Of a DNA stretch of 64,000 nt, positions 8,901 through 17,705 are shown piece after piece. The translations under genes and the position numbers were made by a program. Position 1 is the stretch's first letter. Every line of letters begins with the position of its first letter. The stretch is from positions 124,001 to 188,000 of the forward strand of contig JANSYA010000008.1 in the NCBI GenBank assembly GCA_024742665.1. Reading direction: 5' to 3'. Source of the stretch: a bacterium. Its GTDB lineage: Bacteria > Spirochaetota > Leptospiria > Leptospirales > Leptonemataceae. The notes beneath the pieces are model-generated. The model saw only the letters and a program-made list of their open reading frames with translations. It ran no database searches and had not been told where the DNA came from.

Positions 8901-8979
8901 GCAGTCTATGCATGCGATTGCCAGTCTGAGTTACGCTAAAAAAAAGCAAGTCCGCATGCTTTGTCGTGCGTGATTCCGC

Positions 8980-9033
8980 TTGAGCCTCCGTCCAATTGTA
9001 GACGATAATAAATAAGTCATACAACCCGGAGGA
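8980..9033 (+). promoter_or_regulatory. Putative promoter and strong RBS for the orphan gene at 9039
   Basis: A -35-like TTGAGC (8980-8985) and -10-like GATAAT (9004-9009) are separated by 18 bp. A clear Shine-Dalgarno GGAGGA (9028-9033) lies 5 bp before the ATG and fixes the start. Confidence 0.45.
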
Positions 9034-9038
9034 CTTAT

Positions 9039-9833
9039 ATGGACCAGGCGAAACTTCCCGATGAAGGCCACTGGAGCCGTACCTTTCGAAATCACGTGCT
9101 GGGCCTGGAACAATTCCTGGCGGAGCATATGCAGCCGCGCTGGCGGGACCGACTGCCCGGCGAGCAGACGGTCTATCTGGCCGGCATGATCGCCAGAGAG
9201 CTGGACCGCGGATACCGGGCTCAGATTCAGGACTACCTGGTCGAGGATCCGGAGAAGATTGATCGTATCGTACGCCGTCACGCTCAGTGCCTGGGCCAGA
9301 ACGCGCCGGTCGTAACCCTTTCGCGCATCAACGCCGAGCACGCCACGCTGCAAATCGCAATCGACGCCTCCGGCGATCTACCCGGCGCAAGCCGTCTGTT
9401 TTTGCTGACTTTGCCGGCGCGCTATTTCGGCATCGCCTCGTTTTACGCTTCCCAGGCGGGCAATCAAAATCTGGCGCGCATCTTTGACTTCTTCCGAAAT
9501 CATCTTAGCGTCGTCGTTGATATTCTGGCGGGCTATCTGGAAAGTCTGGAAACCCTCGATGCCGGCGATGCTTGCGCGAGCGATGCCTGTGCTGAATTTA
9601 TCGCAGGTGATGTTGTATCGGGCGACTTTAGGAGCCGGCCCGGATTCGTCGCGCCGGAGATTGATCCCGAGTCGCTCGCCGCGTCCGACGCCTGGCGCCG
9701 TTTCGGCGACGATACGAACGAACGCAATCGCCGCAAAGAATTCTGGGAGGCGGCGGGCCTGGACCCGGCGAAGAAGAACCGCATGAGCGGCCTGGAGTTT
9801 CGCGCGATGATCGACTATACGCGACCGAATTAA
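9039..9833 (+). CDS. Hypothetical protein, unrecognised
   Basis: A 264-residue protein with no family I recognise. It has no signal peptide or membrane helix and looks soluble and mostly helical, with acidic and basic residues mixed. The central region LPARYFGIASFYASQAGNQN leads into an amphipathic helix (IFDFFRNHLSVVVDILAGYL). The last 60 residues are charged and tryptophan-containing (DAWRRFGDDTNERNRRKEFW). A strong GGAGGA ribosome binding site and its own promoter-like element suggest it is a genuinely expressed single gene. It converges on folK with a 32-bp gap. Confidence 0.6.
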   Translation: MDQAKLPDEGHWSRTFRNHVLGLEQFLAEHMQPRWRDRLPGEQTVYLAGMIARELDRGYRAQIQDYLVEDPEKIDRIVRRHAQCLGQNAPVVTLSRINAEHATLQIAIDASGDLPGASRLFLLTLPARYFGIASFYASQAGNQNLARIFDFFRNHLSVVVDILAGYLESLETLDAGDACASDACAEFIAGDVVSGDFRSRPGFVAPEIDPESLAASDAWRRFGDDTNERNRRKEFWEAAGLDPAKKNRMSGLEFRAMIDYTRPN

Positions 9834-9865
9834 TCGCGCGGGACCACAGGATGTTCCGGCAGGAT

Positions 9866-10291
9866 TCAGCGATCGTGTTCGGACAGGCGAATCCCGTGCT
9901 TGCCCAGCAGTTCGTCGATGGGGTCGCGGGTATAGTCCTTGGCCGGATAGTCGGAGTGCCGCACGCGGCCGTCCCAGACAATGATGTCCAGATCGATGGT
10001 GCGGGGCCCTGATTTGATCGGTCCTTTGACGCGTCCGAGGCGTTTTTCGAGTTCTTTTAAGTACGCGTTAAAGGCGTCGTAGTCCAGATCGGTTTCGATC
10101 CAAAAAGCGCCGTTTAAGAAATCGGGCTGATCCTGGTAGCCGTCGGGGGCGGTTTGAATGAAGTTGGAACGATCCAGCAGACTGTGTTCGTCGGCCAGGA
10201 TTTGCGCCGCGCGTTCGACGTTGGCGTCCGGTTCGATGTTCGAACCCACCGAAAGAAAAGCCTGGTGCGAATGCGTGTGCGAAGTGCTCAT
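9866..10291 (-). CDS. folK: 2-amino-4-hydroxy-6-hydroxymethyldihydropteridine pyrophosphokinase
   Basis: A 141-residue HPPK that transfers pyrophosphate from ATP to 6-hydroxymethyl-7,8-dihydropterin in folate synthesis. The N-terminal LSVGSNIEPDANVERA, the FLNGAFWIET strand and the signature GPRTIDLDIIVWDGR, with its two metal-binding aspartates, are all present. It is short at the C-terminus compared with the usual 155-165 residues. The His-rich N-terminus MSTSHTHSHQ is unusual. Last gene of the minus-strand run that begins with ykgJ/purC, 54 bp after the SDR gene. Confidence 0.9.
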   Translation of the reverse strand: MSTSHTHSHQAFLSVGSNIEPDANVERAAQILADEHSLLDRSNFIQTAPDGYQDQPDFLNGAFWIETDLDYDAFNAYLKELEKRLGRVKGPIKSGPRTIDLDIIVWDGRVRHSDYPAKDYTRDPIDELLGKHGIRLSEHDR

Positions 10292-10345
10292 GCCGAATGC
10301 TTTGCGATGCGTATCCAGGGCGCGATCTGAACCGAAACCGCCGGT

Positions 10346-11152
10346 TTAGTCTCCCGGATAACTGGCCGCGTTGCGACCGGTATCTCCCAGGGATTCTCCG
10401 CCGTCGATAAAGAGAATCTGTCCCGTGATGAAACCGTTCTCCAGCACCGATCGCACGGCCTGCTGAATTTCGGACGCTTCGCCTTTGCGCTGCACGGGGA
10501 TCGCCTGTTCGCGCCAGCGGATATACTCCGGCGTGCGTTCGCCGGCCGGCAGCACGACGCCCGGCGCCACGCCGTTGACGCGAATATTGGGCGCGAATTC
10601 CGCCGCGGCGATGCGAGTGAGATCGGCCAGCGCTTTTTTGGAAAGCAGATAGGCGGCGTACTGGTACTGATGAAAAGCGATTTTGTTATCGATGATGTTG
10701 ACGATGTTATTTGCATTGCTGCCGTCGGTCCCGTTTATCGCGGCCGCGAAGGCGCGCATGAGCAGCAGCGGCGCGCGAAAGTTAACGGCGAATTGTTTAT
10801 CGAGCAGAGCCGCGTCCGTATCCTGTAGCGTCGCCTGGTCGTAAACCGAAGCGCTGTTGACCAGCACATTCAGACGCGGAAAACGGGCGCGGACTCGATC
10901 GATTAGACCCGCGAAGTCCGCCGCAAGATCCGAAAAATCGCAGGCGAAAATCTCGCAGTCCGCGCCGAGCGCTCGCAGTCGGTCGGCGGTTTCTCGCGCC
11001 GCGCCGTCGGAGGAATTGTAGTGCAGAGCGATGTCGTAACCATCCTGGGCCAGACCCTCGGCAATGGCTTTGCCCAGGCGAATTGCGCCGCCGGTGACCA
11101 GGGCGGCGGGCCGCTCGCCGGAATCGAGAGTGCTCTGATTGATAGTAGTCAT
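10346..11152 (-). CDS. SDR-family oxidoreductase, probable pteridine reductase (FolM-like)
   Basis: A 268-residue short-chain dehydrogenase. The N-terminal cofactor motif TGGAIRLGKAIA matches the TGxxxRxG form typical of NADPH-dependent pteridine reductases (PTR1/FolM) rather than TGxxxGxG. The active site is YLLSKKAL (YxxxK), and the cofactor-binding RVNGVAPGVVLPAGE follows. Directly upstream of folK, which supports dihydrofolate or dihydropterin reduction; a general SDR role cannot be excluded. Confidence 0.8.
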   Translation of the reverse strand: MTTINQSTLDSGERPAALVTGGAIRLGKAIAEGLAQDGYDIALHYNSSDGAARETADRLRALGADCEIFACDFSDLAADFAGLIDRVRARFPRLNVLVNSASVYDQATLQDTDAALLDKQFAVNFRAPLLLMRAFAAAINGTDGSNANNIVNIIDNKIAFHQYQYAAYLLSKKALADLTRIAAAEFAPNIRVNGVAPGVVLPAGERTPEYIRWREQAIPVQRKGEASEIQQAVRSVLENGFITGQILFIDGGESLGDTGRNAASYPGD

Positions 11153-11174
11153 TCTTTTATGTTCGCGCCGGGCC

Positions 11175-11498
11175 TTAGACCATCTTGCGCAAATACTGTC
11201 CGAAGGTTTCGAAGCTCAGGGCCGTGGGACCTGGTGTGCCCGGGAGTCGATCGGCTTTCGGTTCTTCTGTCGCGCTTACCAGGTAATCGCAGGCCGAGCC
11301 GTCTGATGCGGGATACACGCGAATGCCGATCGCTTCGAGCTGCTCTGAAATTGCGTTCGCGTCGCCCTCGATCTGCGCCGCCACAACGCGCAGCACCTGC
11401 TGGTCCGCCGCGGCTCTCAGGATCGGATGCAGCGCTTTGGTTTGCAAGAGCTCCGTCAGAGAGGCCGCGTCAAAAAATATTTGCACCGGTGTTTGCAT
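11175..11498 (-). CDS. Small hypothetical protein in the purC-folK operon
   Basis: A 107-residue soluble protein that I do not recognise. The first 60 residues look like alternating strands and helices (VQIFFDAASLTELLQTKALH, VLRVVAAQIEGDANAISEQL), and the C-terminal third is poorly conserved in character. Its ATG directly abuts the purC stop (11499), and it ends 22 bp before the SDR gene, so it is translated with the operon. Confidence 0.6.
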   Translation of the reverse strand: MQTPVQIFFDAASLTELLQTKALHPILRAAADQQVLRVVAAQIEGDANAISEQLEAIGIRVYPASDGSACDYLVSATEEPKADRLPGTPGPTALSFETFGQYLRKMV

Positions 11499-12458
11499 TC
11501 AGGGCGTTCCGCTCCGGGCCGCAAGCTCCGCGGCGGTCGGTGGATTCTCAAGCGCCCGGCCGATGCGGGCCTCGATTTCGCGGTACAGGCCGATGGTGCG
11601 TTCGATTACCTCGTCTGGCAGAGCGGGGGCCGGCGGCCGCTTATTCCAGTCCTGCGTTTCCAGATAATCGCGAATGTACTGCTTGTCGAATCCGGGCGGG
11701 CTCCCGCCGATTTCGTAGCTGTCGGCGTTCCAGTAGCGACTGGAATCCGGCGTCAGGGCTTCGTCGATTAACACAATCTCATCGCCGATTAAGCCAAATT
11801 CGAATTTGGTGTCGCACAAATATATCCCCTGAGGCGCCATCAGATCCCGGGCATATTCGTAGATCGCGATCGAAATATTTTCCAGGCGATTGGTCAATTG
11901 TTCGCCGACGGCGGCGCGCATGGCCGCGACGCTCACGTTTTCGTCGTGATCGCCCAGCTCGGCCTTCGTGGCCGGCGTAAACAGGGGCTGCGGCAATTTT
12001 TCCGCCTGACGCAGGCCGGCGGGCAGGGTGTGCCCGCAAACCGCGCCGGTGCTGCGATAGTCTTTCCAGCCCGAACCGGCCAGATAGCCCCGCACCACGC
12101 ACTCGAAGTCCACGCGATCCGTCCGCCGAACCTGGACCGCGCGTCCGCGAAAATCTGCATGGTCGCGATACGGGACGGGAAAGTCGGCGACGTCTTCGGC
12201 CAGCACCTGGTCGGAAAAGGACAGGCTCTGCATCAGGCCGGATTTTCGCAGAGCGCGAAACCACGCCGTTGAAATCGAATTCAGAATGCGGCCTTTGCCC
12301 GGAATCGCTTCGTCGAAAACCACGTCGAAAGCCGAGATGCGGTCCGAGGCGACGATGATCATGGATTCCGGCGCGCCGCTGTCGCCCGCGACCGGGTATA
12401 GATCGCGGACTTTGCCGCGGTAGAATGGTTCGGGAATACTATGAGATGCTTCTGTCAT
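11499..12458 (-). CDS. purC: Phosphoribosylaminoimidazole-succinocarboxamide synthase
   Basis: A 319-residue SAICAR synthetase that joins CAIR and aspartate with ATP in purine synthesis. FYRGKVRDLY is the ATP-binding beginning; ASDRISAFDVV, VRGYLAGSGWKDY, DTKFEFGL and LIDEALTPDSSRYW are family signatures. Length and motif order fit the single-domain enzyme. It starts 2 bp after the ykgJ stop codon and is followed without gap by the small hypothetical gene. Confidence 0.96.
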   Translation of the reverse strand: MTEASHSIPEPFYRGKVRDLYPVAGDSGAPESMIIVASDRISAFDVVFDEAIPGKGRILNSISTAWFRALRKSGLMQSLSFSDQVLAEDVADFPVPYRDHADFRGRAVQVRRTDRVDFECVVRGYLAGSGWKDYRSTGAVCGHTLPAGLRQAEKLPQPLFTPATKAELGDHDENVSVAAMRAAVGEQLTNRLENISIAIYEYARDLMAPQGIYLCDTKFEFGLIGDEIVLIDEALTPDSSRYWNADSYEIGGSPPGFDKQYIRDYLETQDWNKRPPAPALPDEVIERTIGLYREIEARIGRALENPPTAAELAARSGTP

Positions 12459-12460
12459 GA

Positions 12461-13150
12461 TTAGATCATAAACCGTTTGAGAGGATGCGTTTGCGGTTTT
12501 AAGAATTCTTTGCGAGTCTTGTTTACGCGCCGCGCTGTGGCCAGGGGTGAGTATCGCGCGGCGGCCTTAGCGCGATCGCCCGCCGCCATCGTGCCCGGGC
12601 ACTCGACGATCACGTCTTCCAGATCCTGGCGACTGGCGAAGGTCGATGGCCAGAAGGGGAAGGTGCTGCACTGCAGAGGACGCACAGGGTAGACCGAACA
12701 GCGGTTGTCGTCGTCGAGCAGGGCGCAGGCTCCGCCGGTGCGATGGACCGCGTAGCCGTTTTCTTCGCGCTGGACCAGGCGTTCTCGCAGGGCCTGGCGC
12801 TCGGACGCCGTGCGCAGCTTCAGATGCTTCTCAATCGCCTTGAGATCGGCGGGCGTGAAGTACACGCTGCCTGGACCCTTGCAACAGTTGCCGCAGGCCG
12901 TGCACTTGAAACGAAAGTGGTCTTCGCCGGTGATCTTCCGCACGTCGCCGCCCGAAAGAGCTTCGAAGACATCGGTCGTAAATTCCGCATCTTCCACGAA
13001 TTCAAGACCGGTCGCAGGGGGCTTCGCGACAAGCCTTTTCAGCCCGGAAATGCCGCGAGCGGACCCATCAGCGCGATTTTTTCGGGCTTTTGTCTCATGG
13101 AATTGTCCATTTTGGGCGAATCTTGGAAGGATGAACCTTTTTCGTGGCAT
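12461..13150 (-). CDS. YkgJ-type cysteine-cluster protein (putative Zn/Fe chelating)
   Basis: Up to 229 residues. The cysteine pattern FKCTACGNCCKGPG followed by GGACALLDDDNRCSVYPVRP and QCSTFPFWP is the YkgJ/CxxCxxCC family signature, thought to bind zinc or iron-sulphur; the biochemical role is unknown. The long form starting at 13150 would overlap the divergent fliK start (13131) by 20 bp and begins with a non-conserved basic region, so a later start is likely, for example GTG at 12997. First gene of the purC-folK run. Confidence 0.8.
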   Translation of the reverse strand: MPRKRFILPRFAQNGQFHETKARKNRADGSARGISGLKRLVAKPPATGLEFVEDAEFTTDVFEALSGGDVRKITGEDHFRFKCTACGNCCKGPGSVYFTPADLKAIEKHLKLRTASERQALRERLVQREENGYAVHRTGGACALLDDDNRCSVYPVRPLQCSTFPFWPSTFASRQDLEDVIVECPGTMAAGDRAKAAARYSPLATARRVNKTRKEFLKPQTHPLKRFMI

Positions 13151-15038
13151 TCCCGGCCTCTTGCGGCCGACGAACGAACAACCGACTGCTTCTGGAAATT
13201 CCGGCGGCCTGCTGCCCTCCCAGGGGCCTGCCGCTCCGGGTGGATCTTCGAGCGAGTCTGGATTTCTTTCGTACCTGAAATCTTCACGACAGGCCGACGT
13301 CGCTTCCGCGGGAACGCGGCCAGATTCGCAGTGGGAAAAGCAGCGTCGGGCGGACGCCTCCGCATCGCGTGCGCAAGAGGAGCGGACCGCTTACGAGAGT
13401 CGCGAATCCGCGGCTCGCGATACCCGTGAAGCGGCCGAACGAGATCGCGCTCAACAAAAAGAAGCCGGTTCGCGGGCGGAAGATGCCTATCGCGAGCGGA
13501 ATGAGCGACGCGATACAAGCGATAAAAATAACGCGGGCGACTCAAGCAAGCGCAGCGATTCAATCGATGAAAAACGCGCTGCGGCCGCGCTCAAAGACGA
13601 AGACGCCGCCGATAGTTCCCCCGGGGAAGGCGCGAGCGACAAAGAAGCGGAAGCCGCTGCGAAATCGAAAAAAGACGATCACGAAACAGTCGCCGCGAAA
13701 GGCGAGAACGCCAATCGAAGCGGCGATCAAGACGCGCGGGTAAAAGGTGAAGCAGCCGGCGACGCCAAAAAACTATCGGCAGAGCAGTCTGGAAAAGCGG
13801 GCATCGCCGACAGTGGTGTCGAGCGCTCGGCCGCGGAGTCTACAGCCTTCGATTCGACCGCAGCGGAACTCGGCGCGAATCTAAAAGATCTTTTACTGAA
13901 TAAAAAAGGCGGCGCCGGCGAGTCGAAAGCGGGTCCCGGAGCCGACGCTCGTATTTCCGATAAAGCAGGCGGAGGCGAACAATCGCAGCAGGGTCTGGCC
14001 CGGGAAGGGGTCACCGGAAAGGCGCAGGCGGGCGATGCGGCGGAACTTGCCCGCTTCGCGGAGCGCGTGGCGGCGGCGAAAGCCAAACTGAGCGGCGAGG
14101 AATCCGGGCAAAAGGCTTCGAACCAGGGCGGCCAGGGCGGCCAGAGCGGCGAAAGTCAGGCCGGAACAAAAGAAGCGAAGATCGACGCTGCCAGCGGCGG
14201 CCTGCGGGTCGAACTCGACAGCGCGAAATGGCAGCTGAACGGTCGGGTCTACGGCGAACGCGCCGGCAACGATAACGTCGAAACGAAAGTGGCCGGCCTG
14301 ATGGACCGTTACATAAAAGGGCGGGGCGCGAATTCGAAAGACTCAGGCGGCAATTCAAAAGATTCAGGCGGCGAATCCGGACGCGACCAGCGCGGCGATA
14401 CGCGCAGCTTCGCGAATCGACTCAGCGATTTACAAATCATGAACGGCGGCGAAGCCCGCGACGCGAACAGCCAGAGTTCGCTTGATCAGGCGCGCATGCA
14501 GCGTGACAATCAGGAGATCGCCCGGGAAAACCGCCGGCTCTTTAACGATCTCGTTGAAAAGGCGCGCGTAAATGTGCAGAGCAACGGCAACTCAAGCGCC
14601 AGCATTAAAATGAATCCCGCGGCCCTGGGCCGCATGACTTTGAATCTGGAAGTGCATCAAAACCAGGTGCACGCCCGCATCCTCGTCGACTCCGACGCGG
14701 CGAAGCGCATGCTGATGGACGAGATGGACCATCTCCGGCAGGAATTGACCCGCCAGGGGATCACCGTTGAAAGCCTGAGTATTAAAGTACGCGAACCGGC
14801 GAGCATGTCCTTCATGGAAGGCAGCACTTCGGGCGAAAACTCGGGTCTTGAGCAGCAAGCGGCGGGGGATGAAACCACCGGCGACGGCGCGGCGAACGAG
14901 GGTCGAGGTGACGGCGAAGATCAGGGACTGCGCGCGACCGATCAGGCGGGCCAGGAATACGATCTGGCGGCCGGGGCCGCCGCCAACGCGGAAGCCGGTG
15001 CGCGCCGGGAGCTGAGCGCGGTAAACATCAGTATATAA
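13131..15038 (+). CDS. fliK: Flagellar hook-length control protein FliK
   Basis: A 635-residue protein. The first two-thirds are low-complexity and disordered, rich in E, K, A, S, G, D and R, with short repeats such as NSKDSGG twice in tandem. Residues about 480-570 form the FliK C-terminal domain: NPAALGRMTLNLEVHQNQVH, ARILVDSDAAKRMLMDEMD and LRQELTRQGITVESLSIKV. The protein measures hook length and switches export specificity. Frame-openness continues upstream, but ATG 13131 (MNLFRGIPG) is the first sensible start. The next gene is flgD 40 bp downstream, as expected for a fliK-flgD-flgE unit. Confidence 0.9.
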   Translation: MNLFRGIPGLLRPTNEQPTASGNSGGLLPSQGPAAPGGSSSESGFLSYLKSSRQADVASAGTRPDSQWEKQRRADASASRAQEERTAYESRESAARDTREAAERDRAQQKEAGSRAEDAYRERNERRDTSDKNNAGDSSKRSDSIDEKRAAAALKDEDAADSSPGEGASDKEAEAAAKSKKDDHETVAAKGENANRSGDQDARVKGEAAGDAKKLSAEQSGKAGIADSGVERSAAESTAFDSTAAELGANLKDLLLNKKGGAGESKAGPGADARISDKAGGGEQSQQGLAREGVTGKAQAGDAAELARFAERVAAAKAKLSGEESGQKASNQGGQGGQSGESQAGTKEAKIDAASGGLRVELDSAKWQLNGRVYGERAGNDNVETKVAGLMDRYIKGRGANSKDSGGNSKDSGGESGRDQRGDTRSFANRLSDLQIMNGGEARDANSQSSLDQARMQRDNQEIARENRRLFNDLVEKARVNVQSNGNSSASIKMNPAALGRMTLNLEVHQNQVHARILVDSDAAKRMLMDEMDHLRQELTRQGITVESLSIKVREPASMSFMEGSTSGENSGLEQQAAGDETTGDGAANEGRGDGEDQGLRATDQAGQEYDLAAGAAANAEAGARRELSAVNISI

Positions 15039-15078
15039 GAACTTAAGACTCGCGCGCGATTATAACAGGAAACACGAC

Positions 15079-16014
15079 ATGCCAGGACCATCAGCACTCA
15101 GCAGCGAACAAACCAAACAGGGCTATCTGGGCCAGGACCGTCAGGTCAATATCCAGAAGAACTTAGAAGAGCAGGAAAAGGTCAAAGCCGGCGGCCTCGA
15201 AAATATCGAGATTCGCAAGACGGCCAAGCAGCTGGGCAAAGACGATTTCCTGCAGCTGTTGATTACGCAGCTCAGCTATCAGGATCCGACGGCACCCATG
15301 AAGGATCAGCAGTTTATCGCGCAGATGGCGCAGTTTTCTTCGCTCGAACAGATGCAGAATATGGCGAGCGCCGTAAGCAAGATGGCCGATCGCCAGGGCC
15401 AGGCCTTGATCGGAAAATTCATCGTCGGCAAAGACTTCGTTTCGGGCGAACAGATCTCCGGCGTGGCGGGCGCCTTCTTCTTCGACGACGCGGGTGACTC
15501 TTTTCTGAAAGTCGGCGGTCGCGTCGTTTCTGTGAATGACGTCGTGCTGGTCGGCGACGCTTCGCAATTTAAGCCGGAGTACGGCGGGACCGCCCCTGGC
15601 GGAACCGCTCCGGGTGCGAAGGCCAATCAGAGAGGGCAGGCCGCGCCCCGCCCGGCGGATGCGAGCGTCGGTCATATTCAAAAGGTGGGTCCGCAGTCGC
15701 CCGGCGCCGGTAAAGCGCCGGAAGTCCAAAACCAGGGCGCGAATGCTCCGAATGTTTCTGGTGGCCCTACGGCGGCCCAGCGTCAGGCAGCGTCGGCTTA
15801 TGACTCGAATGCTCGCGTGGTCGAGAAACAACAGGGCCCGGCCGCTGCGCCGCAGGCCGCGGCTGAGACCGCTACGAATTCTCCCGCCGCCGCAAGCCAG
15901 GCCGCGAGCGCGAATCAGGCTTCCGGTTGGTCGGCAGAAAAGCTGAATCGCAACGATGAAAAACGCGACTCCGTAAATGCGAAAAAAACTCCCGTTTCGA
16001 GTGAGATGGAGTAA
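15079..16014 (+). CDS. flgD: Flagellar hook assembly (scaffolding) protein FlgD
   Basis: A 311-residue protein. The conserved N-terminal FlgD segment is LGKDDFLQLLITQLSYQDPT, then APMKDQQFIAQMAQFSSLEQ. A tudor/Ig-like middle part follows (about 110-165), and then a long A/Q/P/N-rich tail (about 170-311) that looks disordered. FlgD caps the growing hook and is required for FlgE assembly. The disordered tail is longer than in enterobacterial FlgD. It sits between fliK and flgE; an AT-rich 158-bp spacer separates it from flgE. Confidence 0.93.
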   Translation: MPGPSALSSEQTKQGYLGQDRQVNIQKNLEEQEKVKAGGLENIEIRKTAKQLGKDDFLQLLITQLSYQDPTAPMKDQQFIAQMAQFSSLEQMQNMASAVSKMADRQGQALIGKFIVGKDFVSGEQISGVAGAFFFDDAGDSFLKVGGRVVSVNDVVLVGDASQFKPEYGGTAPGGTAPGAKANQRGQAAPRPADASVGHIQKVGPQSPGAGKAPEVQNQGANAPNVSGGPTAAQRQAASAYDSNARVVEKQQGPAAAPQAAAETATNSPAAASQAASANQASGWSAEKLNRNDEKRDSVNAKKTPVSSEME

Positions 16015-16172
16015 AGCATTTGGAAATTATCCCGAACTTAATACTATCACTGCTGACGATGTTATTATATATAGAATATCTCAGTCATTTCTAAAACACA
16101 CAATACACGAATCACACGAATTTGATTTCAGATTTCAGTCACATATAGAAGGCAACAGGGGAATTTAAGCTT
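16015..16172 (+). promoter_or_regulatory. AT-rich flgD-flgE spacer with candidate promoter
   Basis: A sharply AT-rich 158-bp gap in a high-GC region. TTGGAA (16020-16025) and TACTAT (16042-16047), 16 bp apart, form a sigma70-like element, and a second AT-rich TATATATAGAAT lies at about 16066-16077. It suggests flgE can be transcribed separately from fliK-flgD. Confidence 0.4.
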
Positions 16173-17564
16173 ATGATGCGATCGCTGTATTCGGGTGTTT
16201 CCGGTCTCAAGAACCACCAGACTCGAATGGACGTAATTGGAAACAACGTTTCCAATGTTAACACGCACGGTTTCAAAATGGAACGCGTGACATTTATGGA
16301 TATGATCAGCCAGAACATGGCGGGCGCATCCGAACCGCGCGAAAATATCGGCGGTATCAATCCCCAGCAGGTCGGCCTCGGCATGATGGTCGCCTCGATC
16401 GACAAGATCATGACGCAGGGTTCGCTGCAGACGACCGGGAAAAACACCGACGTCGCGGTTTCCGGCGACGGCTTCTTTATCATCAAAGACGGCGACAAAG
16501 AATTTTATACGCGTGCCGGCCAGTTCAGCCTGGATCGCGACGGCTTCTACGTTCATCCCGGCACCGGCCTGCGCGTGCAGGGCTGGAACGCCCGCGACGA
16601 CGAGAAGGGCGATAAATTCATCAACTCCAGCTCGAGTTTAGAGAGCATTCAGATTCCGATCTATTCCAAGAAACCCGCGAAAGCGACGACTGAAATCGTT
16701 TACGAATCGAACTTAAACCAATCGGTGGAAGCCGTTCCGGTTGACGCCACCGAAGAAGACATTCAGAAATTTCTGACCGGTCCGGTCGGCGAGCGTCGCG
16801 GTCACGTGACCACGATCAACGTCTACGACCCCCAGGGTAATACCCGCGAAATGCGCATGGAAATGTGGAAAGTCGGCGAGAACCGCTGGCGCGTTCGGGC
16901 GAATATGGACGACGCGACCGAGGTTTCGGCGAACGTAATCGGAGCGGGCGGTCAGGATACGGCGATCGGCGGTTCCAATACCTTCGAAATGGGTTTCACC
17001 TCCGACGGGCGGCTGATTAACGTAAGCGACGGCGTCGACAGCTTAAACAGCGGCGACCTGGACGTGCAGCTTTCGTTTCGCATCGCCGGTAACCCGGAAG
17101 CGCAGACTGTTAGCCTGAAAATGGGCGAAGCGGGCGTCATGAAAGGCGTTACGCAGTTCGCTTCGGATTTCACGACTCGCGCGAAATCCCAGGACGGCTA
17201 TCCGATGGGCTATCTGGAAAGCTTCGCCATCGACAACACCGGCACGATTACCGGCACCTATTCCAACGGCGTGAAAGAACCCCTGGCTCGCATCGCCCTG
17301 GCGAATTTCACCAACCCGGGCGGCCTCACGAAAGTCGGCGAAACCAAATTCAGCTACTCGATCAACTCCGGCGATCCGATCATCGGTGAGGCCGGAATCG
17401 CGGGCCGCGGGAAAGTCAACGCGGGCCTGCTCGAAATGTCGAACGTCGATCTCGCCGAGCAATTTACTGACATGATCGTAACCCAGCGCGGTTTCCAGGC
17501 GAATTCGCGCACGATTACGACCAGCGATCAGATGATCCAGGAAGTGCTGGGACTGAAACGTTAA
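16173..17564 (+). CDS. flgE: Flagellar hook protein FlgE
   Basis: A 463-residue hook subunit. The N-terminal MMRSLYSGVSGLKNHQTRMD and IGNNVSNVNTHGFK and the C-terminal TDMIVTQRGFQANSRTITTS form the paired rod/hook D0 helices. The middle holds the hook domains (SGDGFFIIKDGDKEFYTRAG and onward). There is no cysteine anywhere. Ser179 (in YESNLN) and Lys145, Lys148 and Lys166 match the residues reported to make lysinoalanine crosslinks in Leptospira interrogans FlgE, where serine replaces the cysteine of other spirochaetes. The hook is therefore probably covalently crosslinked and periplasmic. A terminator follows at 17619. Confidence 0.97.
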   Translation: MMRSLYSGVSGLKNHQTRMDVIGNNVSNVNTHGFKMERVTFMDMISQNMAGASEPRENIGGINPQQVGLGMMVASIDKIMTQGSLQTTGKNTDVAVSGDGFFIIKDGDKEFYTRAGQFSLDRDGFYVHPGTGLRVQGWNARDDEKGDKFINSSSSLESIQIPIYSKKPAKATTEIVYESNLNQSVEAVPVDATEEDIQKFLTGPVGERRGHVTTINVYDPQGNTREMRMEMWKVGENRWRVRANMDDATEVSANVIGAGGQDTAIGGSNTFEMGFTSDGRLINVSDGVDSLNSGDLDVQLSFRIAGNPEAQTVSLKMGEAGVMKGVTQFASDFTTRAKSQDGYPMGYLESFAIDNTGTITGTYSNGVKEPLARIALANFTNPGGLTKVGETKFSYSINSGDPIIGEAGIAGRGKVNAGLLEMSNVDLAEQFTDMIVTQRGFQANSRTITTSDQMIQEVLGLKR

Positions 17565-17618
17565 TAGTACCTGACCTTGACTTCTCGTCGCTATTTTTGA
17601 ACGGCGGCGGAGTGGGCG

Positions 17619-17650
17619 AAACCCCGGCAGAGATGTCGGGGTTTTGTTTT
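17619..17650 (+). terminator. Rho-independent terminator after flgE
   Basis: AAACCCCG (17619-17626) pairs with CGGGGTTT (17637-17644) around a 10-nt loop, followed by TGTTTT. It ends the flagellar unit and argues that the next gene starts downstream, at 17706. Confidence 0.75.
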
Positions 17651-17705
17651 GTCCCCGCTTGAAAAAACGTTTGAAGCCTGGTTCGGGGCGATCCATACCC
17701 CACGC

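Noticed and set aside
12810..13130. Upstream extension of fliK
   Set aside because: Antisense to the YkgJ cysteine-cluster gene and lacking FliK character; the ATG at 13131 is preferred.
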